NCBI GenBank assembly: GCA_027482185.1
Contig: JAIXWF010000023.1
Coordinates: 46,253-110,252 of the forward strand
Direction of reading: 5' to 3'
DNA: 64,000 nt
Origin: Opitutaceae bacterium
Lineage (GTDB): Bacteria > Verrucomicrobiota > Verrucomicrobiia > Opitutales > Opitutaceae
Below the pieces are notes generated by a model. The model saw only the letters and a program-made list of their open reading frames with translations. It had not been told where the DNA came from and searched no databases. Positions 9,339-18,691 of this stretch are shown here, piece after piece. The position numbers and the translations under genes were made by a program. The stretch's first letter is position 1. Each line of letters opens with the position of its first letter.

Positions 9339-10366
9339 ATTCCGTCGCGCTAGTCGATCCGCTGCTCGATGCGGCGTGGGAACGGTCGCTCGACGCCTTC
9401 CCGGACGCGACCTCATTCCATTCCGCCGCGTGGCTGCGCGTGCTCGCGGAGACCTATGCGTTCCGTCCCCTGGGCCTGCTGGCCATGCGCGGAGAAGCCG
9501 TCGTCGGCTGCCTGCCTTTGGTGGAAGCCAAAACGTGGCTGACGCCGCGCCGCGGAATCTCCCTGCCGTTCACGGACGAATGCCGCATCCTTGGCGACGC
9601 CGCCGCGCGGACCGCGCTGGTCGAGCGTGCCTTGGCGGAAAGCGAAGCCCGGGGTTGGCGCTACTGCGAGTTCCGGGACCCCGGCGCGATGGCCGAGTCG
9701 ACCCCGGCACGGGACGAATTTTTCGGCCACGAGTTGCGGCTGGAACAGGATCAGGCGGCGGTGTTCGCGCGACTGGACGGCGCCGTGCGCCAGGCGGTGA
9801 GAAAGGCGGAACGCGGCGGCCTGCGGATCGAGTTTTCGTCCGGCGCGGAAGCGATGCGCGACTACTATGCCCTGCATTGCCTGACCCGGCAGCGCCACGG
9901 CACCCCGCCGCAGCCGTTCGCGTTTTTCGCGAACCTGCGGCGGCACGTGCTCGCCGCCGGCGCCGGCCAGGTCGTTTCGGCCCGCCACGGCGACCGCGTG
10001 GTGGCGAGCGCGGTCTTCCTCCATCGCGGCCGCCACGCGATCTACAAGTTCGGCGCCTCGGACGAGGCGTTCCAGTCGCTCCGGGCCAACAACCTCGTCA
10101 TGTGGAACGCGATCGCCTGGTATTCCGAAAGGGGATACGAGACCTTCGATTTCGGCCGCACCGACACCGCCAACGAAGGCCTCCGCCGGTACAAACGTTC
10201 CTGGGGCGCGGCCGAACGGCGCGTGCGCTACTACCGATTCGACCGGCGGACCCGCCGCTGCACCGCCGCCCGGCCCGGCGGCGGCTGGGCCGCCCGCATC
10301 GTCCGCCGCCTGCCCCGCCCGGTCGCGCGCCTGATCGGTCTCGCGCTCTACCGGCACGCCGCCTAA
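9335..10366 (+). CDS. FemAB-like / GNAT-fold acyltransferase of exopolysaccharide locus
   Basis: 343-residue protein starting at a GTG that overlaps the preceding TGA (GTGA). The C-terminal half carries the pattern of FemAB-related proteins found in XrtA/PEP-CTERM polysaccharide loci: HAIYKFGASDEAF..., then NLVMWNAIAWYSERGYETFDFGRTD and a final basic RRYKRSWGA stretch. Family members transfer aminoacyl or acyl groups onto cell-wall or surface polymers; the donor here is unknown. Three further relatives occur at 47768-51000. Family membership is fairly secure, the reaction is not. Confidence 0.8.
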   Translation: MNSVALVDPLLDAAWERSLDAFPDATSFHSAAWLRVLAETYAFRPLGLLAMRGEAVVGCLPLVEAKTWLTPRRGISLPFTDECRILGDAAARTALVERALAESEARGWRYCEFRDPGAMAESTPARDEFFGHELRLEQDQAAVFARLDGAVRQAVRKAERGGLRIEFSSGAEAMRDYYALHCLTRQRHGTPPQPFAFFANLRRHVLAAGAGQVVSARHGDRVVASAVFLHRGRHAIYKFGASDEAFQSLRANNLVMWNAIAWYSERGYETFDFGRTDTANEGLRRYKRSWGAAERRVRYYRFDRRTRRCTAARPGGGWAARIVRRLPRPVARLIGLALYRHAA

Positions 10367-10375
10367 TCTCCCGCC

Positions 10376-12610
10376 ATGAATGCACCCGCCACCGCCGAAA
10401 GCGGATCCAGTTTCAAGATCGGTGACATTTACTACATCCTCTTCCGGCACAAGTGGAAGATTCTGGTCTGCACCCTGGTGGGCGTGATCGCCGCCGGTGT
10501 CGTCTACAAGACGATGCGGCCGCCGTTCCGTTCGGTCGCGAAGCTGTTCGTGCGTTTCGTCATCACCGAGGGCAAATCGCTCGGCCCGAACCAGGGCGAC
10601 GCCTCGGCAAAATCGCCCGACCAGCGCGGCGAGACCATCATGACGGGTGAAAAGGAAATCATCCTGAGCGCCGATTTGGCGTACAAGGTGGCGGAGTCCG
10701 TAGGCGCGGAAAAAATCCTGGCCAAGGCCGGCGGCGGCAAAGAGCTGGCGAAGGCCATCGGCTTGGTGCGCAACGGACTCAGCGTGAGCGTGCCCGCCCG
10801 CAGCAGCGTGATGCACGTTTCCCTGGAACACCCCGACGCGGAGGTCGTGCAGCCGATCCTGAGGGAAGTCGTCGAACGCTACCTCAAACTGCACGTCGAG
10901 ACGCACCGCAGCACCGGCATGTCGCTCGACACGCTGGTTCAGGAAACGGACCAGCTCCGTTCGCGGCTGGCCCAGACGGAGGCGGATCTGCGCAAGGCCC
11001 GCCTCGAGGCCGGCGTGGTTTCCCTCGACGCCACCAAGCAGGCGTACATCGACCACCTGAACAAGATCCGGGACCAGATTTTCTCGGCGCAGGCCGAACT
11101 CGCGGCCCAGATCGCGATCCTCGACGAGATCAACAAGCGCAACCCCGACAAACCGAAGCTGGAGGTGCCGAAGGCGGACAACGCGGCGCCGTTGCCGCCC
11201 GGCAAACTGGAGGAATACAAGGTGGCCCTGCAGCGCCTCGCCAGCCTCCAGCTGGCCGAGCAGAACCTGCTGGCGCAGTTCAAACCCGAGAGCCCGCGCG
11301 TCCAGGAACTGCGGGCCCAGATCGAGAAGGCCGAAGCGGCCAAGAATGCGCTGCTGGTCGCTTACCCGGAACTGATCCGCGTCTCCGCGCCGCCCCCGCC
11401 GACGGCACCCGTGCAGGCGACCCCGAACCTCACCCCCGATCTCAATCCGGTGAACGTCATCACCCAGATCGCCGCGCTGCAGGCCCGGATCAAGGCGCTC
11501 AATTCCCAAATCGATGTCGTCCGCGCCGATGCGGCGAAAGTCGACCAGCTCGAGGGCACGATCACGGCCTTGGTTCGGAAAAAGGAATTGGACGAGGGCA
11601 ACTTCCGCTACTACGCCGCCGCGCTGGAACAGGCGCGGATCAACGAGACCCTCGGCAACGGCAAGGTCTCCAACATCGGCGTGATCCAGTCGCCCTCGGC
11701 GCCGTTCCCGGACTATACGAAAATCTACAAGATCGCCGGCGGCCTCGCCGCCGGCGGCCTGGTCCTCGGCCTCGCGTGGGCCGCGGCGCTCGAGCTGCTG
11801 TTCGACCACAGCATCCGCCGGGCGGAAAACATCAGCCTGCAGATGAAGGCCCCGCTCTTTCTGGAAATTCCGCACCTCCGCCGCCGGAAACGTTCGCTGC
11901 GGGAGTTGCTGCGCTTCGGGCGCAAATCGGCCAAAAATGCCGCCGTCGAGCCCCGCCAGTTTCTCGATCGCGGTCTGGCGGAGGAATCGAGGATCTTCCA
12001 CGAGACGCTGCGCGACCGGCTGATCGCCCACTTCGAAAGCAAGGGTCTCACCCACAAACCCAAGCTCGTGGCCGTCACGAGTGTGTCGCCCGGCGCCGGC
12101 GTGACTTCGATCGCGAACGGATTGGCGCGCAGCCTTTCCGAAACCGGCGACGGCCACGTGCTGCTGGTCGATCTCACGACGGGCAACGCGACGTCCCAGC
12201 ACTTCTCCGACGGACGCCCCCGCTGCGAGCTCGACGAGCTCATGCAGTCGCGGGAATCCGCGCGCGTCGACGACAACCTGTACGTGGTGACCGAGGGCAA
12301 GAACAACGACGAGTTGTCGCGCCACCTGCCCCTCCGTTTCTCGAAGATCGTGCCCAAGCTCAAGGCCAGCGACTTCGACTATATCATCTTCGATCTGCCG
12401 CAGGTCAGCCAGGTGAGCATCACCCCGCGGCTGTCGAGTTTCATGGACATGACCCTGCTCGTCGTGGAGTCGGAGAAAACGAATCTGGAAATCGCCCGCC
12501 GCGCGGCGGAACTGCTCCGCAGCACCAAGTCGAATCTCGGCGTCGTCATGAACAAGACCAAGCACTACGTTCCGGCGCGCCTGCACCAAGAACTGCTTGT
12601 GTCGACGTGA
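10376..12610 (+). CDS. Polysaccharide chain-length regulator fused to a degenerate BY-kinase domain
   Basis: 744 residues. A Wzz-type periplasmic domain lies between two membrane helices (about residues 22-44 and 448-475), with long coiled-coil segments between about 170 and 420. The cytoplasmic part resembles CpsD/ExoP tyrosine autokinases that cycle with Wzz to set polymer length. However, the Walker A position reads SPGAGVTS (residues 571-578), so V576 replaces the essential lysine. The Walker A' segment LLVDLTTGN lacks the second acidic residue, and there is no tyrosine-rich tail. It is therefore probably an inactive kinase homologue that works structurally. It sits 9 nt after the FemAB-like gene. 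Confidence 0.88.
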   Translation: MNAPATAESGSSFKIGDIYYILFRHKWKILVCTLVGVIAAGVVYKTMRPPFRSVAKLFVRFVITEGKSLGPNQGDASAKSPDQRGETIMTGEKEIILSADLAYKVAESVGAEKILAKAGGGKELAKAIGLVRNGLSVSVPARSSVMHVSLEHPDAEVVQPILREVVERYLKLHVETHRSTGMSLDTLVQETDQLRSRLAQTEADLRKARLEAGVVSLDATKQAYIDHLNKIRDQIFSAQAELAAQIAILDEINKRNPDKPKLEVPKADNAAPLPPGKLEEYKVALQRLASLQLAEQNLLAQFKPESPRVQELRAQIEKAEAAKNALLVAYPELIRVSAPPPPTAPVQATPNLTPDLNPVNVITQIAALQARIKALNSQIDVVRADAAKVDQLEGTITALVRKKELDEGNFRYYAAALEQARINETLGNGKVSNIGVIQSPSAPFPDYTKIYKIAGGLAAGGLVLGLAWAAALELLFDHSIRRAENISLQMKAPLFLEIPHLRRRKRSLRELLRFGRKSAKNAAVEPRQFLDRGLAEESRIFHETLRDRLIAHFESKGLTHKPKLVAVTSVSPGAGVTSIANGLARSLSETGDGHVLLVDLTTGNATSQHFSDGRPRCELDELMQSRESARVDDNLYVVTEGKNNDELSRHLPLRFSKIVPKLKASDFDYIIFDLPQVSQVSITPRLSSFMDMTLLVVESEKTNLEIARRAAELLRSTKSNLGVVMNKTKHYVPARLHQELLVST

Positions 12611-12687
12611 ACTATCGGGTTTCAACCGCTTCGGTTTCGTCCCGAGAATCCGCCCGTGCCAGCCACCTTCCGAGCCCGCCGCCAACG

Positions 12688-13644
12688 ATGCTGAAGAACC
12701 GCATGTACTATGCGGTCAAACCGCTGCTGCCGTGGTCTCTGCGCATCGCGCTGCGCCGGATCGTCGCGCGGCGGATTGCCAGGAAATCGAGCGGGATTTG
12801 GCCGATCAATCCGGCGACGGCAAAGCCGCCCGCGGACTGGCCCGGCTGGCCGGGCGGCAAACAGTTCGCCGTGGTCCTCACTCACGACGTCGAAGGCCAG
12901 CGCGGCTTGGCCCGCTGCGCCGAGTTGGCGAACCGGGAAGCGAAACTGGGGTTTCGCTCCTCCTTCAATTTCATCCCGGAAGGCGATTACCGCGTCTCGC
13001 CCACCCTCCGCCGGGAATTCGAGGCACGGGGATTCGAAGTCGGGGTGCATGACCTGAAGCACGACGGCAAACTCTACGACAGTCGGGAAGGTTTCCGGCA
13101 GCACGCCCGCCAGATCAACCGCTACCTTTCGGAGTGGCAGGCGGTCGGGTTCCGCTCCGGCTTCATGTACCACAATCTCGATTGGCTGCACGACCTCGAC
13201 GCCGAATACGACGCGTCGACGTTCGATACCGACCCTTTCGAGCCGCAGCCCGACGCAGCCCACACCATCTTTCCGTTCTGGGTCGATTCCCCGGCCGGGT
13301 CGGCCGCAAAAAAGCCGGGATACGTCGAGCTGCCCTACACGCTGCCGCAGGATTCGACCCTCTTCATGATTTTCCAGGAATCCGCCGGAACGATCTGGAA
13401 AAACAAACTGGATTGGGTGGTCCGGCAGGGCGGCATGGTATTGGTCAACGTCCATCCCGACTATCTTCACCTCGGGCCCGTGACATCGGCCGGCGGGACC
13501 ACCGTGATGGATCACTACGCCAATCTGCTCGCCTACATCAAAGAAACCTATCCCGGAGCCTATTGGCACGCCCTGCCCCGCGACGTCGCGGCCTTCGTCC
13601 GCTCCTGGAAGAAAATCGCCCCCGCGCTCCCCTCGGTCCAATGA
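12688..13644 (+). CDS. Polysaccharide deacetylase-like protein
   Basis: 318 residues from ATG at 12688. The NodB-type catalytic features are THDVEG (residues about 69-74, with the metal-binding aspartate) and GVHDLKHDGK (two histidines spaced H-x3-H) about residue 115. It would remove N- or O-acetyl groups from a surface polysaccharide, or act on its lipid-linked precursor. No signal peptide is evident, but the N-terminus has a short hydrophobic/basic stretch that may bind the membrane. A deacetylase is a regular member of PEP-CTERM exopolysaccharide loci. Stop overlaps the next start (ATGA). Confidence 0.85.
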   Translation: MLKNRMYYAVKPLLPWSLRIALRRIVARRIARKSSGIWPINPATAKPPADWPGWPGGKQFAVVLTHDVEGQRGLARCAELANREAKLGFRSSFNFIPEGDYRVSPTLRREFEARGFEVGVHDLKHDGKLYDSREGFRQHARQINRYLSEWQAVGFRSGFMYHNLDWLHDLDAEYDASTFDTDPFEPQPDAAHTIFPFWVDSPAGSAAKKPGYVELPYTLPQDSTLFMIFQESAGTIWKNKLDWVVRQGGMVLVNVHPDYLHLGPVTSAGGTTVMDHYANLLAYIKETYPGAYWHALPRDVAAFVRSWKKIAPALPSVQ

Positions 13645-15083
13645 TTCGGCTACGCCACAAGCTCTTCATCCACGCCCTGCGCGGCCTCGATCAGGCGATC
13701 CTTTACGGGACCCTCCTTGCCGTGATCGACTTGGTCGCCCGCGGACGCAGTCCGGCCGGGCAACCCATCCAGCAGATCCTGCGCGAAGCCTACAAACCCG
13801 CCGACTCCTTCGGGATGCTGATTCTGATCGTCGGCTGGATCATGATCTTCAACCGGCTGGTGAGCTATCAGACCAACCGATTCACCACGCTCAAGGACGA
13901 CATTTTCGACGTGCTCAAAGCGACGTCGGTTTCCGCGTTCCTGCTGATCGTCGTCAGCACCGCCTTCGACTTCGGCCGCGTCAACAACAAGGTCATCGTT
14001 CTCTTCTGGGCCGGCGCCACCGTTCTGGCGATGCTCAGCCGCATCGGCGCCCGCGCCCTGCTGACAACGGCCCGGCGCCAAGGCTACAACTACCGCCACC
14101 TGCTGATCATCGGCCACAACGCCGAGGCGCTGCGCATGGCGGCGCGCATCGAGGCGCTGCCCGAACTCGGCTACAAGATCGTCGGCTTTGTCGCCGAGCC
14201 GACCGTCGGCACCCCGCCCCCGGAAACCAAGATCGCCCCGGTCGTCGGCCAGCTGTCGGAGGTCCAACGGATCCTCGAACAGGGCTCGGTCGACGAAATG
14301 ATCGTCTGCCTGCCGATCCGGGAACACGTTGCCACCGTGTTCGACCTCGTCCGGCTCGCGGAGGAACTCGGCATCGTCGTCCGGCTCTTCCCCGATGCGG
14401 CCGGTTCGAAATTCCTCGAACGTCTCCACCTCGAGAAGTTCGACGGCGACCACGTCATTACGCTGTTTCGCGAACAGATGCTCCTGCAGCTCCTCGGCAA
14501 GCGCGTGATGGATATCGTCGTTTCCTTCACCCTGCTCGTCCTGCTGAGCCCGCTGCTCGCGTTCGTCGCCCTCGCGATCAAGTTCTCCAGCCCCGGCCCG
14601 ATCTTCTTCATCCAGAAACGCGTCGGGATGAACAAGCGCATCTTCCACCTCTACAAGTTCCGCTCGATGTTCATCGACGCCGAGAAACGCCGCCGCGAAC
14701 TCGCCCACCTGAACGAGATGGACGGCCCCGTCTTCAAAATCAAAAACGACCCTCGCATCACCCCGCTCGGTCATTTCATCCGCAAGACGAGCATCGACGA
14801 ATTGCCCCAGCTCCTGAACGTCCTCCTGGGCGAGATGAGCCTCGTCGGCCCGCGCCCGCCGATCCCCGAGGAAGTCGATCGCTACGATTGGCTCTACCGC
14901 AAGCGCCTCTCGATCAAGCCGGGCATCACCTGCCTCTGGCAGATCAGCGGCCGCAACCACATCTCGTTCAAGCAGTGGATGGAGCTGGACCAAACCTACA
15001 TCAAGAACTGGTCCCTCTGGCTCGACATCAAGATCCTCGTGAAGACCGTCCCGGCGGTCCTCTTCCAACGCGGAGCAAGTTGA
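13641..15083 (+). CDS. Long-type initiating sugar transferase (polyprenyl glycosylphosphotransferase)
   Basis: 480 residues. Several membrane spans in the N-terminal third are followed by a Rossmann-like central domain ([20 protein letters not shown]) and the C-terminal bacterial sugar transferase domain. The latter shows [24 protein letters not shown], the catalytic D-E in [23 protein letters not shown], and [13 protein letters not shown]. This is the WbaP/WcaJ-like architecture that primes exopolysaccharide synthesis with glucose- or galactose-1-phosphate on undecaprenyl phosphate. It overlaps its upstream neighbour by 4 nt. With the short enzyme at 5860 it gives the locus two priming steps. 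Confidence 0.94.
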   Translation: MIRLRHKLFIHALRGLDQAILYGTLLAVIDLVARGRSPAGQPIQQILREAYKPADSFGMLILIVGWIMIFNRLVSYQTNRFTTLKDDIFDVLKATSVSAFLLIVVSTAFDFGRVNNKVIVLFWAGATVLAMLSRIGARALLTTARRQGYNYRHLLIIGHNAEALRMAARIEALPELGYKIVGFVAEPTVGTPPPETKIAPVVGQLSEVQRILEQGSVDEMIVCLPIREHVATVFDLVRLAEELGIVVRLFPDAAGSKFLERLHLEKFDGDHVITLFREQMLLQLLGKRVMDIVVSFTLLVLLSPLLAFVALAIKFSSPGPIFFIQKRVGMNKRIFHLYKFRSMFIDAEKRRRELAHLNEMDGPVFKIKNDPRITPLGHFIRKTSIDELPQLLNVLLGEMSLVGPRPPIPEEVDRYDWLYRKRLSIKPGITCLWQISGRNHISFKQWMELDQTYIKNWSLWLDIKILVKTVPAVLFQRGAS

Positions 15084-15085
15084 CC

Positions 15086-15556
15086 ATGGCGCCCTCCCCT
15101 GCAGGCCGCCGTGTCCGGCTGGCGGCCATCTCTTCCGGCGGCGGCCACTGGGTCCAGCTGCAACGCCTGCGCCCGGCTTTCGCCGATTGCGATGTCACGT
15201 TTCTCACCGTCAAAGAAGGCTACCGTTCGGATGTGGGCGACGCCGGCTTCCGGGTCATTCCCGACGCGAACCGCTCCAACAAACTGAAACTCCTGCGCAC
15301 CGCGCTCGTGGTGTTTTGGCAACTCTTCCGGCTGCGGCCCGACGTCGTGATCTCGACCGGCGCCGCCCCGGGATACTTCGGCATCCGCGCCGGCAAGCTC
15401 CTCGGCGCCCGGACCATCTGGGTCGACAGCGTCGCCAACGTCGAGGAACTCTCGATGTCCGGCCAGCGCATCGGCGCCCACGCCGATCTCTGGCTCACCC
15501 AGTGGCCGCACCTCGCGCGTCCCACCGGCCCCTTTCACGTCGGGAGCGTCCTATGA
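15086..15556 (+). CDS. PssD/Alg14-like half of a split glycosyltransferase
   Basis: 156 residues resembling Alg14, the membrane-recruiting half of two-component GT28-type transferases. The N-terminal ISSGGGHWVQLQRL glycine-rich loop and ISTGAAPGYFGIRAGKLLGARTIWVDSVANVEE are the family hallmarks. It should dock the catalytic half, encoded by the next gene with a 4-nt overlap, at the membrane. In rhizobia the PssD/PssE pair adds glucuronic acid as second sugar of an exopolysaccharide repeat; a similar early step is likely here. Confidence 0.88.
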   Translation: MAPSPAGRRVRLAAISSGGGHWVQLQRLRPAFADCDVTFLTVKEGYRSDVGDAGFRVIPDANRSNKLKLLRTALVVFWQLFRLRPDVVISTGAAPGYFGIRAGKLLGARTIWVDSVANVEELSMSGQRIGAHADLWLTQWPHLARPTGPFHVGSVL

Positions 15557-16074
15557 TCTTCGTCACTGTCGGCACCGACCTGCCGTTCGACCGGATGGTC
15601 AAAGTCATCGACGAATGGGCCGGCGCGACCGGCCGGAAGGACGTGTTCGCCCAGATCGGGGAAACGGAATTCCGGCCGCGCCATCTGGCGTTCAGCAAAT
15701 TTCTCGAGCCGCCGGATTTCGTCCGGAATTTCTCCCAGGCCTCGACGATCGTCGCCCACGCCGGCATGGGCACGATCCTCTCCGCGCTGCGCTACGAGAA
15801 ACCGATCCTGGTCATGCCCCGCCGCGCTTCGCTCGGCGAACAGCGCAACGAGCACCAACTCGCCACCGCCAAACGCCTGTCCGAGATGGGCAAGATCACG
15901 GTCGCCTTCGACGAAGCGGAACTCCGCCGTTGTCTCGAAGATCTGGGCCGGCTCCAGCCGCGCGAGAAGATCGGCGCGCACGCGAGTCCGGCCCTGATCC
16001 AAGGCCTCAAAGACTACATTCACTCCGGCCGCCACCCGGCCCGGCCCGGCGGCGCGCCGCCGCACGCCGCATGA
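15553..16074 (+). CDS. PssE/Alg13-like half of a split glycosyltransferase
   Basis: 173 residues with the Alg13-like start MIFVTVGTDLPFDRM and the UDP-sugar-binding region IVAHAGMGTILSALRYEKPILVMPRRASLGEQRNEHQ, typical of the GT28 C-terminal domain. It is the donor-binding, catalytic partner of the PssD-like protein encoded immediately before it. The C-terminal tail is Pro/Ala-rich and variable. Start and stop both overlap neighbouring genes by 4 nt (ATGA), so the pair is probably made in equal amounts. Confidence 0.88.
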   Translation: MIFVTVGTDLPFDRMVKVIDEWAGATGRKDVFAQIGETEFRPRHLAFSKFLEPPDFVRNFSQASTIVAHAGMGTILSALRYEKPILVMPRRASLGEQRNEHQLATAKRLSEMGKITVAFDEAELRRCLEDLGRLQPREKIGAHASPALIQGLKDYIHSGRHPARPGGAPPHAA

Positions 16075-16643
16075 ACGGTCCGTCCGCTGCCGCCGCCCCG
16101 GCCGAAGCCGGCGCCGCGGCGAAGTTGTTCCGTTTCCTCGGTTCGATCCTCGACCCGCGGATTTACCTCCACGGGCTCCGCATCCTGCACTACTACGGCT
16201 ACAGCCATGTGCGCGACCGGCGGCAAATCCGCTGCGGCCGCGGCACCGGCATCGCGCCCAATGTCTCCTTCCGCAACGGCGCCCGCATCGCGATCGGCGA
16301 ACAATCCCACATCGGCGAACGCGCGTATCTCTGGGCCGGCGACAGCACCGGCCGGATCGTCATCGGCAATTTCGTTTCGCTCGCTCCCGAGGTCTTCATC
16401 ACCGCGTCCGACTACCAATTCGTCGCCGGCGTGCCGTTTCGCCGCCAGCCCAAGAAGGAACGCGATGTCGTCATCGGCGACGATGTGTGGCTCGGGGCGC
16501 GCGTTGTCGTGACCGCCGGCGTCACCATCGGCGCCGGCAGCATTGTCGGCGCGGGCGCCGTCGTCACCAAGGACATCCCGCCCAACTCGATCGCCGTGGG
16601 CGTCCCGGCCCGCGTCGTCGCCCAGCGTTCCTCCGCTTCCTGA
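16071..16643 (+). CDS. Hexapeptide-repeat O-acetyltransferase (WbbJ/maltose acetyltransferase-like)
   Basis: 190 residues. After an about 50-residue N-terminal helical segment, left-handed beta-helix repeats run from about residue 55 to 185 (IGEQSHIGERAYLWAG; the VTIGAGSIVGAGAVVTKDIP cap). The loop ITASDYQF with FRRQPKKERDVVIGDDVWLG is typical of LbetaH O-acetyltransferases. It probably acetylates a sugar hydroxyl in the polysaccharide repeat. Overlaps the preceding gene by 4 nt. Confidence 0.87.
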   Translation: MNGPSAAAAPAEAGAAAKLFRFLGSILDPRIYLHGLRILHYYGYSHVRDRRQIRCGRGTGIAPNVSFRNGARIAIGEQSHIGERAYLWAGDSTGRIVIGNFVSLAPEVFITASDYQFVAGVPFRRQPKKERDVVIGDDVWLGARVVVTAGVTIGAGSIVGAGAVVTKDIPPNSIAVGVPARVVAQRSSAS

Positions 16644-16646
16644 CCC

Positions 16647-17585
16647 ATGCCGGCCGACGTCGCAGTCCTCATCGTCACGTACAATTCGGAAAACGAGATC
16701 TCCGACTGCCTCCGCAGCGCCATCGAGCAGCGCCGGGCCGTCGCCCAGGAGATCGTCGTGGTCGACAACGCCTCGAAGGACGGCACCGTCGCCGCGATCC
16801 GCGCCGGCTTCCCCGAGGTGAAACTCGTCCTGCCCGGCAAGAACCTCGGCTTCGCCGCCGGGGTGAATCTGGCCGCGCGCCAGACCGACGCGAAGTACCT
16901 CCTGCTGCTCAATCCCGACACGAGAATCCTCGATCACGCGATCGATGTGATCGTGGAATTCGCGCGACGCCACCCGCACTATGGTTTCTACGGCGGGCGC
17001 ACGTTCAAGGACGACGGCCGCCTCGAGCCGTCGTCGTGCTGGGGCTTGCCCAGCCTGTGGAGCCTGACGATGTTCGCGTTCGGCCTGAGCACGCTCGCCA
17101 AACACAATCCGATCCTCGACCCCGAGTCTCTGGGCAGCTGGCCGCGCGACACCGTGCGCGAAGTCGGCATCATCACGGGCTGTTTCCTGCTGGTCGAACG
17201 CGCCGCCTGGGAAAAACTGCAGGGCTTCGACGAACGCTACTTCATGTACGGCGAAGATGCGGACCTGGCGATGCGGGCGCGGAAGGCCGGTTACCGGCCC
17301 GTGATCTGCCCGGACGCGCGCCTCGTGCACGAAGTCGGCAAGTCCTCCGCCACGCCGTTCCACAAGGCGATTTTGCTCTTCCGGGGCAAAGCGAACTACG
17401 TGCTCGTCCACTGGACGGGATGGCGGAGCCGTCTCGGGCTGTGGTTGCTGGCCGCGGGCGTCGGCTTCCGGGCCTTGGGCTCCGTCGTCGTGCGCAGTCC
17501 GTCCGACACGTGGCGCAAACTTTGGCAGCAGCGCCGCGACTGGATGCGCGGCTACTTCGCGGCCCCCGCGAAACCCGCCGCCTGA
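16647..17585 (+). CDS. Family 2 glycosyltransferase (rhamnosyltransferase-like)
   Basis: 312-residue GT-A enzyme. N-terminal VAVLIVTYNSENEI and VVVDNASKDGT bind the nucleotide sugar, KNLGFAAGVNLAA follows, and LLLLNPDTRI contains the metal-binding D-x-D equivalent. The acceptor region shows GCFLLVERAAWEKLQGFDERYFMYGEDADLAMRA. The overall pattern is that of WbbL/RfbF-like dTDP-rhamnosyltransferases, but the sugar cannot be fixed from sequence. A weakly hydrophobic helix near residue 265 may contact the membrane. Part of the tightly packed island operon. Confidence 0.9.
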   Translation: MPADVAVLIVTYNSENEISDCLRSAIEQRRAVAQEIVVVDNASKDGTVAAIRAGFPEVKLVLPGKNLGFAAGVNLAARQTDAKYLLLLNPDTRILDHAIDVIVEFARRHPHYGFYGGRTFKDDGRLEPSSCWGLPSLWSLTMFAFGLSTLAKHNPILDPESLGSWPRDTVREVGIITGCFLLVERAAWEKLQGFDERYFMYGEDADLAMRARKAGYRPVICPDARLVHEVGKSSATPFHKAILLFRGKANYVLVHWTGWRSRLGLWLLAAGVGFRALGSVVVRSPSDTWRKLWQQRRDWMRGYFAAPAKPAA

Positions 17586-17594
17586 CGTCCTGCG

Positions 17595-18503
17595 ATGAGT
17601 TCGGCCCCTCCCATCGTCTCGGTCGTGATCCCGGCCTTCAACCGCCGGGACAGCGTGCTCCAACTGCTGGGCGACCTGTACCGCCAGACCGGGATTTCCT
17701 TCGAGGTGATTGTCGTCGACGATTGTTCGCCCGACGGCACGGCCGACGCGGTGGCCGCCGCGTTCCCGCAGGTCCGGTTGCTGCGGAATTCCCGCAACGG
17801 CGGTCCCGCCGTCTCGCGCAACCGCGGCATCGAGGCCGCGCAAGGCGAGTTTATCGTCGGCGTGGACAGCGATGTGACGGTGCCGGACCGAGGCCTGCTT
17901 GCGAAAGCGGCGGCCGCGCTCCGGGGCCACCCGGAGGCCGCGATGCTGGCCTTCCGCCTCTACGCCGCCGACGGACACTCCGAGGACGGTCCGCGCTGGT
18001 GGCATCCGCAGCCGCTGGCAACCCACGCCGCGAAGTCGTTCCCGACGCACTACTTCAGCGGCACGGGCTACGCGGGCCGCCGGACGGACCTCCTGGCCGC
18101 CGGCCTGTATCCTGAAATTTTGTACATGCACTACGAGGAAGTGGAACTCGCTTTCCGGGTGCTGGACCGCGGCCGCGTCATTTTGTACTGCCCGGACCTT
18201 CCGGTGGTGCACCATGCCCACCCCGTGGCGGCCCGGAGCAAAATCAAGGTGTTCTACAAGCCCCGGAACCAGATCCTCGTCGCGCTCGCCTGCTATCCGT
18301 GGCCGCGGGCGTTCGCCTATCTGGTCCCGCGGCTGGCCTACAATTTCGGCTACGCTCTGCGGCACGGCAATCTGGCGGATTTCTGCGGCGCGCTCGCCTC
18401 CGCCTGGCAACTCGGCCGGCAGCGCCTGCGGCACCGCGCCCCGCTGTCCGCCGAGACATGGCGACGCATCTCGGCGATGAAACAGCCGGATTCCGCCGCA
18501 TGA
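17595..18503 (+). CDS. Family 2 glycosyltransferase
   Basis: 302-residue GT-A enzyme with VSVVIPAFNRRDSV, VVDDCSPDGTADAV, GPAVSRNRGIEAAQGEFIVGVDSDV (the D-S-D metal site) and an MHYEEVELAFRVLDRGR acceptor-binding segment. C-terminal residues from about 215 are hydrophobic and basic, suggesting peripheral membrane association. Substrate unknown. It follows the preceding transferase by 9 nt and is the last gene before a 188-nt gap, so it may end a transcriptional sub-unit. Confidence 0.89.
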   Translation: MSSAPPIVSVVIPAFNRRDSVLQLLGDLYRQTGISFEVIVVDDCSPDGTADAVAAAFPQVRLLRNSRNGGPAVSRNRGIEAAQGEFIVGVDSDVTVPDRGLLAKAAAALRGHPEAAMLAFRLYAADGHSEDGPRWWHPQPLATHAAKSFPTHYFSGTGYAGRRTDLLAAGLYPEILYMHYEEVELAFRVLDRGRVILYCPDLPVVHHAHPVAARSKIKVFYKPRNQILVALACYPWPRAFAYLVPRLAYNFGYALRHGNLADFCGALASAWQLGRQRLRHRAPLSAETWRRISAMKQPDSAA

Positions 18504-18691
18504 ACGCGCCAGCCCCGGGCCGGACGGACTGCTTGCAACCGGTCGGTGCCGCGGGTTGCATCGCGGCGGTCATATCCGGGCCGGACGGGAAAAGTCGCCG
18601 GGAGTCCGCCCGGCGGATTCCATTCGGCGCTTCCCCGCCCGCAGCTTCCGGCCGGCGCTGACCCCACCTCGCCCACTTTTCCCGCTCCACC

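Noticed and set aside
9413..12685. A 1,090-codon open frame on the minus strand opposite the chain-length regulator and neighbours
   Set aside because: It mirrors real plus-strand genes, has Asp/Arg/Gly-rich low-complexity translation and no domain pattern. Such antisense frames are expected in high-GC coding DNA.
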